Made by a program: the position numbers and the translations under genes. A stretch of 64,000 nt of DNA from Stenogyne calaminthoides. Taxonomy: Eukaryota; Streptophyta; Magnoliopsida; Lamiales; Lamiaceae. The stretch lies in assembly GCA_037126765.1 (NCBI GenBank), contig JBBCBC010000012.1:5022001-5086000 (forward strand), read 5' to 3'. Within the stretch, counting starts at the first letter, position 1. Each line of letters begins with the position of its first letter. Under the pieces are notes generated by a model. It was not told the origin of the DNA and did no database searches. It worked only from the letters and a program-made list of their open reading frames with translations. Shown here one piece after another: positions 1 to 11,625 of the stretch.

Positions 1-1072
1 CATATTTTTTTTTTTTTTTTTTGTTTATTTTTTGCAATTTTTCCAAGACTAAAAACTAGTGGTCATGTTTTTAAAGTACTAGATATGTTATTTCAATTGA
101 ACATTATTATGTAGTATAAATTAAATTGACAATATATTACTTTTTTTTTATTGAATTCCTTATTATAACTTATGTATTAGGTGATGTTATTTGAATTGGT
201 GTTTTTGTTACTTAATTACATTAAATTATTGAAAATGTTTAAAATTTATGTGATTACATGCATTTGATATGTTAATTTTAAAAATTTTATATATTTTATA
301 GGTGTTAAATAATAAAATAACGAGCGTATCATTATGCATATACAACCTAATATTTTTAAAAACTTCGTATCCCGTGCCGTATTTTTATCGCTCTTGCACC
401 CTTTTCCCGCACCTATGCAACATAGGTGGTGGCATTTTCAGCTGATCGTTATACCGGTTTAAGCGTTGCAGTTAGTTGTGCTTTTGCTCCTCGTTGTTAG
501 AATTCTGACAATCCAGCGCCTCTTTCTCACATATCTTGTGTTTAGTTACTTGGCCTCCAATTCTGCCAGCATCATGTTCACCTCGTCTCATTCATATCGT
601 AAAACACTCACATGAGTAACCCACAGTTGTTTCAGTTTCAGAAATTACAAATAATTACCTTTTGACTCCACTTGTATGATGGTCAACATTTCTTTGAAGG
701 ATTTTTTCGTAGATAACATGGAACGTTTTCTCACCTAAACAGATGAAAAGACGACATGGTACAAGCAATCTCCATAAGAACCAAATTGCTAGCACTTATC
801 AACCGAGGACTTGTTAGCTAGTGTACATCACTCTCAGCTGGATCAAGTGTCCAAAGAAATACTGCACAATGAAAAAAATTGTACACATATGCAAAGATAT
901 ATTCAATAAGCAGAGCAGCTTTTAGCAAAATATAAGCAAAACAAACTTGAATCATCAAGATAAAATAATCAACCGATACAATCATCATGAATTAATTCTA
1001 CATGTATGATCAAGAGAAAAAATCATCAACAAAAAGAAATGATAGAAAACTAACCAGAAAGTTCTTTCTTCA

Positions 1073-1226
1073 AGTTGTTGAAGATTTTTCTCCATAATCT
1101 GCATAATATCCTCTCCTCTAATCAACTTTCTCTGTGCACCATTTCTGAACTTTCTACAAGTTCTTGAAAAGATTTTCTCCATAAGCTGCATAATATCCTC
1201 TAATCAGTTTTTCTTTGCACCATTCT
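1073..1226. repeat. Imperfect tandem duplication, two units of about 75-85 bp
   Basis: Two adjacent units share a core of CTCCATAA(T/G)CTGCATAATATCCTCT followed by CTAATCA and a GCACCATTTCT-like end, first at about 1073-1150 and again at about 1158-1226. The second copy lacks a few bases in its middle. On the minus strand the duplication encodes a repeated peptide with MQ(L/I)MEK in each unit. The function is unknown and the copies have diverged. Confidence 0.7.
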
Positions 1227-1587
1227 TCCTGAGTGACAGGATGTATTTGTGTCCTCATAAAGCCCCAATCTTACCAACATAAAATGTCATCATTGATCCG
1301 TCCTCAATCCTACCACCATAAATTAACTTACGTTATGTATACAAAACATTGCTACAACTCAAGACCATTTTTTTCTTTGATGGTTCCAAAAATCAAATGA
1401 TTAAACCTCACTTGGCTTTCAATGGTAGCTACAACTGTGAATGTAATGAAAATGACCAACATAAAATTAAGAAAGCATAAGCATTCTGATTTTTTGACTA
1501 TAGTTCCTCTGAGTAACAACTCCAAATAAAATTTATATTTTGTGATGCAAGCTGGTGCACAATTAATATTGTTCAATAGAAACAACT

Positions 1588-1666
1588 AATATTGTTCAAT
1601 GATAACATTATTTCCGTCTGCAGTGACAATATTGTTCAATGATAACATTATCTCCATCTGCAGTGA
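1588..1666. repeat. Tandem duplication, two 40 bp units
   Basis: A unit beginning AATATTGTTCAATGATAACA and ending CTGCAGTGA occurs at 1588-1626 and again at 1628-1666, differing by two C/T changes. A partial third copy of its first 15 bases lies just upstream near 1564. Nothing coding is evident. Confidence 0.8.
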
Positions 1667-2150
1667 GCGTCACGCCAAAAAATCTACAGTAAAGGAGCCA
1701 AAGAGACAGACATTATCTTGTAATGTTTATTGAAATATGAATATATAGGTTTCTCTAAATCTGAGCGATTGATAAATGCTTGTGCAAATAATTCACATGA
1801 CTCAAAATAATCGAATCATCTCAAACCTTATAGTATTACAATGTTTACTTTTCTTCATAACTTGGTGAAGTTTTTGCAGTTTTAAATTTCTTATAAAATG
1901 ACACAAAACTTCTAATATTTATAATAAAGTAATAACCCGTTCTCTCAATGGATTGGTGATATTTTTTTATCAATGAATACCGAAAATTCTCTAGAAACTC
2001 TCAGTAATTTTCTATATATTTTTTTTAAAAACTAAAATTATTTTAGAACACTTCATTTACTATTTTAAAAAGTTCCACATGATTCAAATGAGTTACTTAA
2101 ATAAGAAAGATACACGGAATTCGAGTTTTTCTTTTTGGCAACACTTCGTG

Positions 2151-2384
2151 TGTGAGAAATGAATTAGAAGATCCCGCAATTAATTGGTGATTAGGGAAAA
2201 GAATTATATACTGATCATGTACAATAAAGTTTCCGTGATTAGGGAAAAGCTTAATTATATATGATCATGTCTGTTTAAAATGATTAGGAAACAAAATCAA
2301 AAAAAAGAAATCGAGGAGATACAACAATAAATCTGAAGAATATACAAAGAATATTCTATGAACTAGTCAACGTTTCCCTTAATA
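2151..2384 (-). repeat. 3' LTR of the minus-strand Copia element
   Basis: This copy starts (plus-strand reading) with TGTGAGAAATGAATTAGAAG and ends with TTTCCCTTAATA. It matches 6123-6329 across nearly its whole length, including the words CAATAAAGTTTCCGTGATTA and GAGATACAACAATAAATCTG. It carries an internal duplication of the GTGATTAGGGAAAAG segment that the other LTR lacks, so it is slightly longer. Confidence 0.85.
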
Positions 2385-2419
2385 CCCCGTCAAATTGCGT
2401 GGGATGCAAAAAACAAGCC

Positions 2420-3700
2420 CTTAAGCTTGGAGCGAAGAAGCTCAAATGCCCGGTCGGGGAATCTTTGTGAAGATATCCGCTAAATTTGAAGATGAGATGG
2501 AGCTGTAGCAAGTTTCCCGAAGAAGACTAGTTCACGAACAAAGATAATCAAGATCAATGTGTTTGGCCCGTTTGGCGATTTTTGGCTGAAAAGATAGCAC
2601 TTTTGTTGTCTAAAAGCAAACAGAGCCGAAAATCAACATCATCTCGAAGAAGATTAGATAACGGTCATTGTTTTGCCATATGCACATTGATATTCACAGC
2701 AAGCGAGAACAGCGGTAAAACATTTCTTTTCTTTCTCCAAAACAAATTACTAAGGAAGATTGAAAACCATAAGTTGAGCAGCGTGTCTCTATACATCCGA
2801 GCCATCAGCATCAAGGTAACCCACGATTGAATACTTTCGGGATCTTTTGTCGAAAAGAAAGACCATAATGCCATGCCCTTCTCATGTAGAAGAATTCTCT
2901 TGTGTGACCTAGGAGAATGGAGGAAATGACTTACATAGTTTCTGACATATGATAAGTCGGAGGACTTGTGAGATATTGAAGAGCACCAACAAGGGACCCG
3001 GTACAATGTCGGATCCACGAAGCGAAGAACTCCTCACTAACAAGTACCTCTCGGTCCTGAAGTCTTTGGAGTTAACATTTGACCGCGGCTTCAAAATGTC
3101 ATGGCGTGCTTGGCTTGTCCAACAAAGAGTCCATCTGAAGTGTAAAAACCTCAAGTCGAGAAAATAGTTGTTACAGACTTTGATGGCAAATTCTCGATAG
3201 TCTGAAAATGAAATCCCGAACATGGCGAGGTCATTTCACTGTAATAATTGGCTACATATAATAAAGGAAAATAATGACTTACCGAAAGGTGGAATAGGGC
3301 CGAATCCCTAGCGACTTTGGCAAAAGCAAACTTAGTAGATGGAGTCTTGAAGCGTTGAAACCAAGTTGGAACTGACAGAAGTCGACCGACAAACATGATT
3401 CCGAGCATCCACAAAACCGAGGTTGTGACATAAAACCGGTTTGTCCAAGATTGCCATTGAAAATCGTTTTTGACATCAATTGATCAAGATCTTTGGACGA
3501 AAGAGCGAAAAAGTATGATGAAAAATCAATGCGGTATCTCTGGGTGAAACCACTGAGCAACTAACGGAGCCTTATGACGTTCAGCGAGCCATCTGGGTTA
3601 GAAACACCCATTTGGATCAACAATGTTGTTCGGTAATGGGGGCAGGAACTATCCCAAATCTTGGATCGTGGGCGTCAATTTCCTCTTGCATAGCAGCTAA
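2420..3700 (-). pseudogene. Copia reverse transcriptase and RNase H remnant
   Basis: Several frames on the minus strand read as pieces of the Copia RVT_2 and RNase H domains. Around 3330-3420 lies a piece with WFQRFKTPSTKF, corresponding to the region after the YGLKQAP motif. Around 2700-3010 a piece reads MDPTLYR...DLSYVRNYVSHFLHSP, the conserved link between reverse transcriptase and RNase H. Close to the 3' LTR (about 2440-2480) the conserved DIFTK of the RNase H end can be read. Many stops and frameshifts break it, and the YVDD catalytic box is not legible. Confidence 0.75.
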
Positions 3701-4035
3701 CCACTCGGGGTTAGCGGCGATTTGAAACCCACGAGACTCGGATGAAGCAACTAGTCTTGGAAAAGGTTAAATACCTTTAGAGGCTTGATAAGATTGAAGA
3801 TCCTGACCTTTGCGATGTGGTCATCGGATGGGAAATGTACTTCCGTGGCGGTGGTGGTACGTAAAATCATGCGGAACGGCTCGTCGGAGCTCGGCGACCA
3901 GGATTATCTCGTCATCGGGTAAAACCGATGTCGCGGGCTGAATCACTCGGCGTAGAAGGAAGCCTTGGTGTAGGCGATCGTGGGGAAGAAGTCGCTCGGC
4001 GAAGATCCAAAACCTCAAGAAAACTAATGTCGGAA

Positions 4036-4800
4036 TCACAGTAACTTAAGCGATGAAGAACGCGTGAAAAGGAAATAAGAGCTCATCAAATTGAGCGTGG
4101 CGAGTAATAAAGTCAAGTGGTATTCAAAACAACGAAATCCGCTGTATATCCCCGAAAAGAAAATGCATACTCTTAAGAAAATACGCGACAGCCAGAAAGG
4201 TTTGATTCCCATAATTTGGGAACCATAGAGTAGCTCAAAGGGCGATATGCCGGATAAGGCGGAAGATGGTAAGCCGCGGTTGTGGCATGCATCGAACGAG
4301 AGGATGGTGCATGTGCATGAAAAAAGCATAGAGCACATCTCGAAATATGCCGATATTTTTTCGTTCAGCCCGTCCATTTCTTTGTGGAGTATAAGGACAT
4401 AATGACGATGATGAATGCCATGGAATTGCATAAAAATCCGTTCTAGTGTTGACAAATTGATACCACCATCACTCTGAAAGACTTTGATAATCTTAGAAAA
4501 TTGATTGCGGACAAACTTTTGAAGCGGACTAGCGTATCATAAAATTGAGACTTTGCGTAGCGGAAAAATCCAAGAAAAAGCGAATAATCATCAACAAAAG
4601 CGGCGTAATAGTGAAAACCATCATTAGTAGCAATAGGTGCTAGACCCCGCCAAATCCGCGATGAATGCTCAAAAACCGATGTAGCACGTTTTATCATTTA
4701 CCTAATCTCTTTTACTTTTTTGCCCGTTTCACAAACCGAGGATTTGGTAAAAGCAGTAGCGGATAAATGCCTAATTTATTTAACTTTCAAAATAATGGAA
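4036..4800 (-). pseudogene. Copia integrase remnant
   Basis: Minus-strand frames give the integrase core: a piece with APIATNDGFHYYAAFVDDYS (about 4640-4580), then an ORF of 139 codons (4036-4455) containing MCSMLFSCT, FDACHNRGLPSSAL and SGISPFELLYGSQ. These match the segment after the catalytic glutamate and the start of the integrase C-terminal region in Copia polyproteins. Frames are interrupted between and inside these pieces, so no intact enzyme is encoded. Confidence 0.8.
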
Positions 4801-4999
4801 AATGGGACATGCCCGTGCCGTAAATCATAACTTCGCCTTCAACCTTTTGCTTGATTGCCAAAAGCTGGAACACCTCGATCAATTTGGTATAGACCCGATC
4901 CATCGCCTGTGCGATATTTTCTTTGTCACTTTGCTCCGGAAAATGGCGTTTGGAAAATCGATGTCGGTTTCTTGATAGATATGCCGAGTTTTTTTGGTT

Positions 5000-5870
5000 A
5001 TGTGAGCCTGACTAAAGCGTCGGCGATTTAATATCATGAAAATGTTACTAGTGCCAACATGCTGCGAAATATGTAAAATTTCCATTACCAACAATTCTTG
5101 ACAGTTGCGAATATGAACAAAAGTCGCCGTTGAAGTCTGATCTGATTAATTAAATATGAACACCCGAATCGAGATACCCGGTCTGGTGTAAGTCGCGAAA
5201 CATTGCACGCGAATGCGAGCCAAGTTTGCGAGCGTAGTTGCTTTCGTAAAAATTGAGGACATTTATCATAATGTTCTCCCGCCACGATCGGCAGCGAGAA
5301 TCTGGCCGCCCTGAATTGTTTCAAGTTCCTTTTCGGCGGGGGAATCGACTAGACCCCGACCCGCGAGTGTAGAGTTGACCATGGGAAGAGTTGCGGCCCG
5401 AAACCCGACCATGATAGAGCGTCGCGATTCGGGTTGAATGCGTCGGCCGATGTAGCCGCCCATTGGGGAAAGCGATCCCTCCATCGATCGAACCATGAGG
5501 TCATCTTTGTTTTTGCTTGATGAAATAGATCACGGATTTGAGGAAAAGCCATCCTGTATCTTAACAAAGCTAACCGCCCAAACCCCTCGAAGAACCGGTG
5601 ACTCGGTTTCATTCACGGGACATTGAATAGCGAGATAATTGATGGCGTAGGGATTTAAATAAACACCATGTGATCGATTGACTCGCAACCTTCTCATGGT
5701 GATGTTGTCGAATCTTGCGAGGCATACCTTGCGTTTCAAGGGTAACCCGGGCATCACGAAATTGAATCGATAAGCAGACACCTCCGTCGAGAGGTGTACA
5801 TAACCTTAAGCAATTTCTTGTCCCTCGATTTCCAAATGGTTGTTTTTTGCCATTGAACACCATCATTAAA
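5000..5870 (-). pseudogene. Gag-like remnant of the minus-strand Copia element
   Basis: This region lies between the 5' LTR and the integrase remnant, where gag belongs. It gives minus-strand ORFs of 70-90 codons in different frames, one beginning MSAYRFNFVMPGLPLKRK (5781 downwards). No zinc knuckle is visible. The assignment is by position rather than by clear motifs. Confidence 0.45.
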
Positions 5871-6122
5871 TCGTGATGGTAGGTGATAGGCGCAATGGTT
5901 GAGCCGTCAGAAGGCCCATCAAATCAAAACATTCAATATATCATGATTTCTGGGAGATAATTAGCGAGGAGAGTTTGATAGCGACCACCGTATTAATCAT
6001 TGCGGTGGCCAGGGAAGAGGTCGTTGGATTGGCGGTGGGAGGAGGACGATTTTCTGTGTACGGTTGAAGCGTGAAGGCGTGGCCGTTAGGAGATAGGGTT
6101 TAGGATCGAAAATTTTATACCA

Positions 6123-6329
6123 TGTGAGATAATTAGAAGATCACCCTTAATTGGTGATTAGGGAAAAATAGATTATATCTGGGTCATGTACAATAAAGTT
6201 TCCGTGATTAGGAAACAAAATCAAAAGAAAAGTAAATGCGGAGATACAACAATAAATCTGAAAGAATATCTGAAAGAATATTACATGAACTAAAGAATAT
6301 TCTATGAACTAGTCGACATTTCCTTAATA
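6123..6329 (-). repeat. 5' LTR of the minus-strand Copia element
   Basis: This is the partner of 2151-2384. It starts TGTGAGATAATTAGAAGATC (plus reading) and ends TTTCCTTAATA. In minus orientation it is the upstream LTR, because the primer-site-like sequence lies at its left edge (about 6108-6122). It has its own short repeat, GAATATCTGAAAGAATATT, absent from the partner. Confidence 0.85.
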
Positions 6330-6599
6330 GCATTGAAATTCTTCTAGTTTGTATTCCGTTTCATACAATTTTTTGTTTAATTCTTATCAAATATTTTAGT
6401 TTTTTCTTTTTTTGAAAGAGTTAAAATTTTATCAAAATTGAATGAAATGTAAAAAATTATCTTGTATAATCGGTGCATATAATTTTTTGTTTTCACGTTT
6501 TTCATAATCTGAGAGCATTAAAATGTATATTTTAAATTAAATCATTGTTTAGTCAATATAAAAGGAGTTTACAGTAAGCAAAATTCAAAATCTTAAACC
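6330..6599. other. Short AT-rich gap, nothing recognised
   Basis: About 270 bp of AT-rich DNA separates the Copia element from the gypsy gag remnant. No ORF, terminal repeat or promoter-like element stands out. Confidence 0.6.
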
Positions 6600-7553
6600 T
6601 TGTAAAAATTATGAACCTAGACACACACTGTTATAGACTTGTAGTTATACAAAGTTGACTATTTGGTCCAGCGTGTTCATGAATAGAATGTTGCAGAACA
6701 CACCATTGTCGATCAACAGACGATGGACGAGGATCCCCATTATTTTGTCTTAGACGACCAAAGGATCGACATTTGGATAAATTACTCCATCTTTATCCTC
6801 ATCTGAAAAGGTGATGGTATTAGTTTGCTGGGTTGTGGTGTTGACCGGCAAACATATCTGATTGTCTATGGCCCTCAGCTCGGCCTGTAGTCTTCGCTTG
6901 GTTAGAGACAATGAGATCAGGAGGCCGCCCACTGCCCCGAGTGGCGAGATAGTGTGCACAGCATGCCCCTTAATATTTTTGGAAAAATTAGGTACCTAAC
7001 GTTCATTTTGGGTCCTTTGACTGGCCGGTTGCGCCACTTCATTCTGTTGGCGAGCTGGCGAGTTCTGCCTCTGTTTCGCATTTCGATGAGGTCGCTTGAC
7101 AAACTCATTTAACTTTCCTTCCTCGAACAACCTCCATAGTTGTCGAAGAAAGTCTCTTCCCTCACTGGTATTGTGTCCCACACTTTCGTGGTAGTGACAA
7201 TACTTTTGTGGGTTCATCTTATCTGTCTCCTTGAGTATCTTTCTGGGTTAAGTTAGCAGTTTGTTACCTCGTATTTGATTGAACACTTGCCCTGGCGAGG
7301 TGTTAAAAGACCTCAAGAAGCTTTTCCTCGATACCTTCATTAAACGACTTGAAGGTGCTCGACGCTTTGTACTATGTATTCACCTTCTTATATGAAGCCT
7401 GACTCTTCTTTGGCTCACTGCCTCGCCCTGCTCGCTCAATCTCAAGGCGATGACCTCGGCATTATGCACCAGGTTTTCAGCTCGATATCGGATGTCGACA
7501 TAGGATGTGGGATACTATGTGTTCATCAATTTCCACAGTTTTGTATTAACCTT
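6600..7553 (-). pseudogene. Ty3/gypsy gag-protease remnant, 3' part
   Basis: On the minus strand the region reads first (about 7217 to 7100) as a gag zinc-knuckle-like segment, KYCHYHESVGHNTSEGRDFL, followed by FEEGKLNEFVKR. This is characteristic of Tat/Retand-type gypsy gag. Around 6830-6660 comes a retropepsin-like piece, containing SDEDKDGVIYPNVDPLVV and then LLIDNG. The protease motif is normally D-S/T-G, so the third residue is already changed. Stops and frameshifts are present. The upstream half of the same gene lies at 44861-45940. The two were separated when A1 inserted at GAGAC (7554-7558 and 44856-44860). Confidence 0.8.
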
Positions 7554-8283
7554 GAGACTGTTGGGGTTATACGTGAAAGTATGCTTTTACTTTGTATAAC
7601 CTATGTATTAAACACTTATTTACTGAAATAAATTGTTTATCACTGTTGCTTTAAATATGATTGATTGTTATATATATTTATTGTAAACCGTTCATATACA
7701 TTACATTGTAGTTAGCGTGGTGATACGGATCGCGAAGAATAGCGTTAACGATTACCTTGTAAAGCAGTGTGTGTTTCTAACTTAGATAGATCACGAACAA
7801 TCTATTGGTAAGATTTGATGTGTAAGGCTCGGATTGACTTGATTTGTCTTGACCAGAGATTGCACTAGTGCATTCGATGTTGAAGCGGACTGCGAAGGAT
7901 AAACTCATTCACATCTTGACTTAAGGGATGAAGTTAGACCTCGATGGTTTGTTGATTTCTTAAACTCATCAACTTAATAAGGATTGTGTGTGATTAGTAG
8001 TTATTGCTTTGACTTAAAATGGGAAGAGATCATTGCGACTTACCTACCCATATCTTGGGCAATAATATTAATTGCCGCCTGACGATTTACTAAATCATCT
8101 GAGAGAATCGTGTCTTTGCGATGTCTTGATTGAATGGTCCCCCTTTTGGGCGGAACCTTTATCATCTGCCGTCTTTGCAAGTGGAATTAATTTTTAGGTT
8201 ATGGATAATAAAGTTGGGTTGTCCTTACTCCAAGGATAAAAATATGAATTAATATAAAGTTTTTTTCGGTGAAATTAATTAAT

Positions 8284-8449
8284 AGGAAAAATTACTCTAA
8301 GGTACCAAATTTATGAAAAAATTATCTTAGGTACAATGTGCAAAAAATTACGTTACCTTTGTAGTATCTAGTTTGAACTAAAAGTGCAAATTTTTTTGCA
8401 CATTGTAATAATTATTCCGTGTTTTTTTCACCTTAGAGTGAGGACCCCT
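8284..8449. mobile_element. MITE-like insertion in A1 5' LTR
   Basis: About 166 bp is present here and absent at the matching place in the other three A-family LTRs, where the flanks AATTAATTAATGG simply join. Its ends are imperfect inverted repeats around CTCTAAGGT (left: TTACTCTAAGGT; right, reverse complement: CTCACTCTAAGGT). An AATTAAT word on each side could be a target duplication, but the host is itself AT-repetitive there. The family is unassigned. Confidence 0.65.
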
Positions 8450-9149
8450 AATTAATGGACTAAATAATCTTAAACACGGGAAATAATAACCGGAACCCAT
8501 ATTACGTAATATGGGTTAAGTTGGATAGTCGATATTAATTATATAGTGATATTAATTAATATTAATGGAATTTTGAATTATATTGTGGCTCAATATTGGA
8601 ATTGAAGCCCATTGGAAGGTCCATCTTAATTCTCCTAAAGGCCTCTCAAGTAGCCCAATTATAGTCCGATAAATAAAAGGTGCTTAAAATAAAATAAATT
8701 ATTGTTTAATAATATTTTTCCTTATTTTTAAGAAAATATTAAAAGAAAAAAGGAGAATGATTTTCTTGAAAAGATTTTATGGAAAGGAGATAAAGTATTC
8801 TTGGAATACAAGATTATCCCATAAATTCAAAAATCTCCCCTTTTGCCCTCTTTAATAGAGATTTTCGAAAATTTATAAATAATAATAGGAAGAAAGATTT
8901 TCTTGATTTTCTTTGGAAATAATTTATAAGATATGTATTCTTGGAATACAAGAATATCTCATAAATTCAAGAAAGATCAATCTTGAGGATCTTCTATTAT
9001 TTTTAATCAAAGAAATTTAAATAAAGGGTGTGAGATTTTTGTGGAAAAATACACATGGAATGGAAGAATATATAGGATATATTCAAGATTTCTTTGAGAT
9101 CAGAAAAAGATCTTTCCTAACCCCAATTAAACTTAAAATTTTCGTTCCC

Positions 9150-9172
9150 CCTCTATATAAATAAGGGGATGA
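9150..9172 (+). promoter_or_regulatory. Retroelement LTR promoter (TATA region)
   Basis: CTCTATATAAATAAGGGG forms a good plant TATA box about 400 bp before the LTR end. The equivalent box is conserved in every LTR of both subfamilies here (about 13036, 20033, 22260, 39346 and 44440), as expected for the U3/R boundary. No transcript evidence is available from sequence alone. Confidence 0.65.
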
Positions 9173-9565
9173 ATTTTTTCATCCCCTAGTGTTCCATGAG
9201 TTGGAAATATTAGAAATCGACAAAGGTGGTTTTACAATATTTTATTTTCCTTTGTTTTATAAATCGTTCATGGAGAACCTTCCATAGGGTTATTGGGCGA
9301 GGACTTGAGAATACTTGAAAAGGACTTTTGGTGGGTATCGAGATACTTGATTACATGCATCTCGGATCGTCTCTCCAACGGGTATGTTTACGTAAACTTA
9401 GAAATTAGCATCTTTAGGATCTTTTCGTGAAATATTATTTGCATGTTGTTGTTGAATTAATTATTATTTGAATTCACTTAGGTAAATTCATGCTAGTAAT
9501 AATTGTTAATTTAAATTTGTGTTTATGAGGTCATCCAGATAGATCTGGCATATGTTATCCCAACA

Positions 9566-11016
9566 AGCGGTATCGAGCCACAGGTTGAACTCGATCTTTC
9601 TTAATAATTTAAATTGTTGTTCATTAAAATTGAAATTGGATAGTACAAGCTGTTGTTAGATCTATTTTTACGTATCCCATTGTCATGGTATTTTAATGTG
9701 CTTATTTACATCTGAATAAATTGTGGTTTTAATTCATTAGATTCGGATTCATTTTTACCTCGTGAGAAAATCCACGAGTAGATTAGAATTTGTTTGATTT
9801 GTTCGATGTAATATACTAGTCTAGATCTAGGTTTACTTATTTTTCATAAATAAATTATAACGGATCGTGAGCGAAAACAGGAGCGGAGAGTTAAAGATTT
9901 TTGACGTCAAGTTCCCGGACGCATTTCTCGAGCCAAAAAGAGCACGCGGGCCCTAGCGACCCACAAGACATTGCTAGGTGGGAGGGAGACGGGCGAGGCG
10001 AGGATGGGGGAAGACGGTCGGGTCTTTGACGGCCAGTAAAGACGACGCGACGGCCAGCGCCGACAAATAATCTGGCGCACTCACTTGGTAAAGCAAAAAA
10101 AGCTGGCGCTGGGCGAGACGATCTGGTCATGGCTGCATCCGATCCTCGTCAAGTCTTATTCGACGTGGCCGGACGACGGGTGCCCATGCCCGGAGCCTCC
10201 GGGCGTAGGCGTAGGTACCAAACGTTGTCCTAACCCAAGACGGAAGATAAATTTTAAAGAATTGTTGCGGATTCAGTGGGAGCCTTTCGAGACGAACGAT
10301 GAAGGCAAAAAGAAGAGACAATTTCTCAAGATCAAGACTTGGAATTAAACCATGACAGTTGGATATATGTGCCCAACGTGATTTATTTTGTCTTGATGCT
10401 TGTTTTAAATTCGTGCAATTTTATTTATTAAATATGTTTACATGATTTAGAATTGTCGAAAAAAAATCTCCACTTTCAAAAATTACTAAGTATGTTTTTA
10501 TTGACAAATTTTTATTCCGGGATAATAAAATTAAATCAAATTGACCTCCATGATTTATTTATTTGAATTCTTTTGGAGAAATTTCCCCAACGGAACGGCA
10601 AAAAGATGGATTTCACATGAATAAATTCCCAAGATTATGATTGTGAATTATTATTAGTGGCGACGATGACCCTCCACAGCGAGGATCGTACAAAGCGAAG
10701 TAATAATTACGCATTTAATCATGGTTATTTTAGGTATAAAATTGATATGCATATACTTCTCAGAAGTCACTCCAATTTTATATTGGTCAATGGGAACCGA
10801 CTATTAATTTTGAATTAAAGGTTTATATCTGTTCTTGTTTGTAACACACTTGAATGTGTTTAAATAAACGTTTCCTAAACGTGACCTATTTAAAGCTGTT
10901 TTTGAGATGTCGGTGATGCATGTTCATATTGTTTTTTGAGATTTTGATATGAACAATGTAATCGAATTATGTGATAATTTTTGTGTTTGCACAATTGTTG
11001 TTTATTCGGATTCGAC
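9566..11016 (+). other. A1 primer site and long untranslated leader
   Basis: Immediately after the LTR, AGCGGTATCGAGCC resembles the initiator-Met tRNA primer site TGGTATCAGAGC with one A missing. About 1.45 kb of leader follows before gag. It contains a conspicuous GC-rich block (about 9870-10220) inside otherwise AT-rich sequence. Short ORFs in that block look incidental. The leader aligns with that of A2 at both ends, but the GC-rich middles differ. Confidence 0.7.
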
Positions 11017-11625
11017 ATGTATGACCTTTTAATCCTTGTTAATATACTTAAAGTGAATAAATTGTATAGGAAACTATGTTGATTGGAAGCGAAAAGTTAT
11101 GATTGTCCTAAGCGCACAAAAGCACAAGTGGATTCTTGACACACCAAAACCGGATGAGCAGTAGCCGGAGTCAAAATCTTACGGGACTCGTCGGATCACC
11201 TTGAGAGATGTTGTCGCTGAAAATGGTGGAGGGAAATCCCGTGGGGATTACATCCTCAAAATAGATGGCCCATCTGAATAAACTTGAGGTTACTGAAGTG
11301 CGGTTATGATCTGGAGACCCGGTCGATTTGAATACTCCACTCTCTGCCCAAAAGTTTGAGCACTTTGGCCTCGTCGGCTGATTTGTTTGTTGTAAGCTTT
11401 GGTCGCGAGGCGTTGATGGGGCACCAAACTCTCAAGCTTTGGCGACAGCGACAGTCAGTCTTCATCTTCTAGGCAGGGAGGCAAGAAGAAGAAGAGGGAC
11501 CAAAAAGCCATCAACAATCAAACTCAAGCTGTTGCCAAGAGCGATGGTAAGATGAGAATCTTTGGTGGTGTCAAGGAAAATTCAAAAGGGAAGTGCTTAA
11601 GCTGCGGTGAAAAAGGAAAATGGAG
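11017..11625 (+). pseudogene. A1 gag, 5' part
   Basis: From the degraded start codon near 11017 the frame reads a Copia gag N-terminus with NYVDW-type sequence (about 11070-11090), matching A2 gag at 14962 onwards. The end of the block encodes the start of the CCHC knuckle (codons for CGEKG near 11600-11615). A2 inserted within that knuckle, and the other half resumes at 22676. Stops and indels are frequent. Confidence 0.75.

Larger units (their letters stand above)
1..2150. other. AT-rich left flank, no confident gene
   Basis: This stretch holds T-runs, A/T-rich DNA and no open frame that I recognise. Between about 360 and 1240 the minus strand is less AT-rich and gives short charged peptides, for example a stretch containing MMLAELEAK near 600-585 and RGED...LQQLEER near 1115-1070, broken by stops and frameshifts. 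It could be an eroded gene with introns, but I cannot name it. No terminal repeats or target duplications of a transposon were found here. Confidence 0.5.
2151..6329 (-). mobile_element. Decayed Ty1/copia retrotransposon with short LTRs
   Basis: A complete but heavily mutated Copia element of about 4.2 kb lies on the minus strand. Near-identical LTRs of roughly 210-235 bp bound it (2151-2384 and 6123-6329). Next to the right LTR, in minus-strand reading, the bases TGGTATAAAA follow the terminal CA, which suits an eroded initiator-Met tRNA primer site. Reading leftwards, gag-like, integrase, reverse transcriptase and RNase H fragments occur in the Copia order. The terminal dinucleotide at one end is TA rather than TG, and I could not see a clear 5 bp target duplication, so the exact ends are uncertain by a few bases. 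Confidence 0.85.
7559..9565 (+). repeat. 5' LTR of A1
   Basis: This LTR starts TGTTGGGGTTATACGTGAAA and ends GTTATCCCAACA, directly followed by a primer-site-like sequence. It is about 170 bp longer than the other family members because of a small insertion at 8284-8449. It aligns throughout with 42077-44855 (after removing the palindromic insert there) and less closely with the A2 LTRs. A TATA box lies at about 9152-9168. Confidence 0.9.

Noticed and set aside
10085..10348. 87-codon ORF in the A1 leader
   Set aside because: It is not preserved in the matching leader of A2 and has no recognisable motif.
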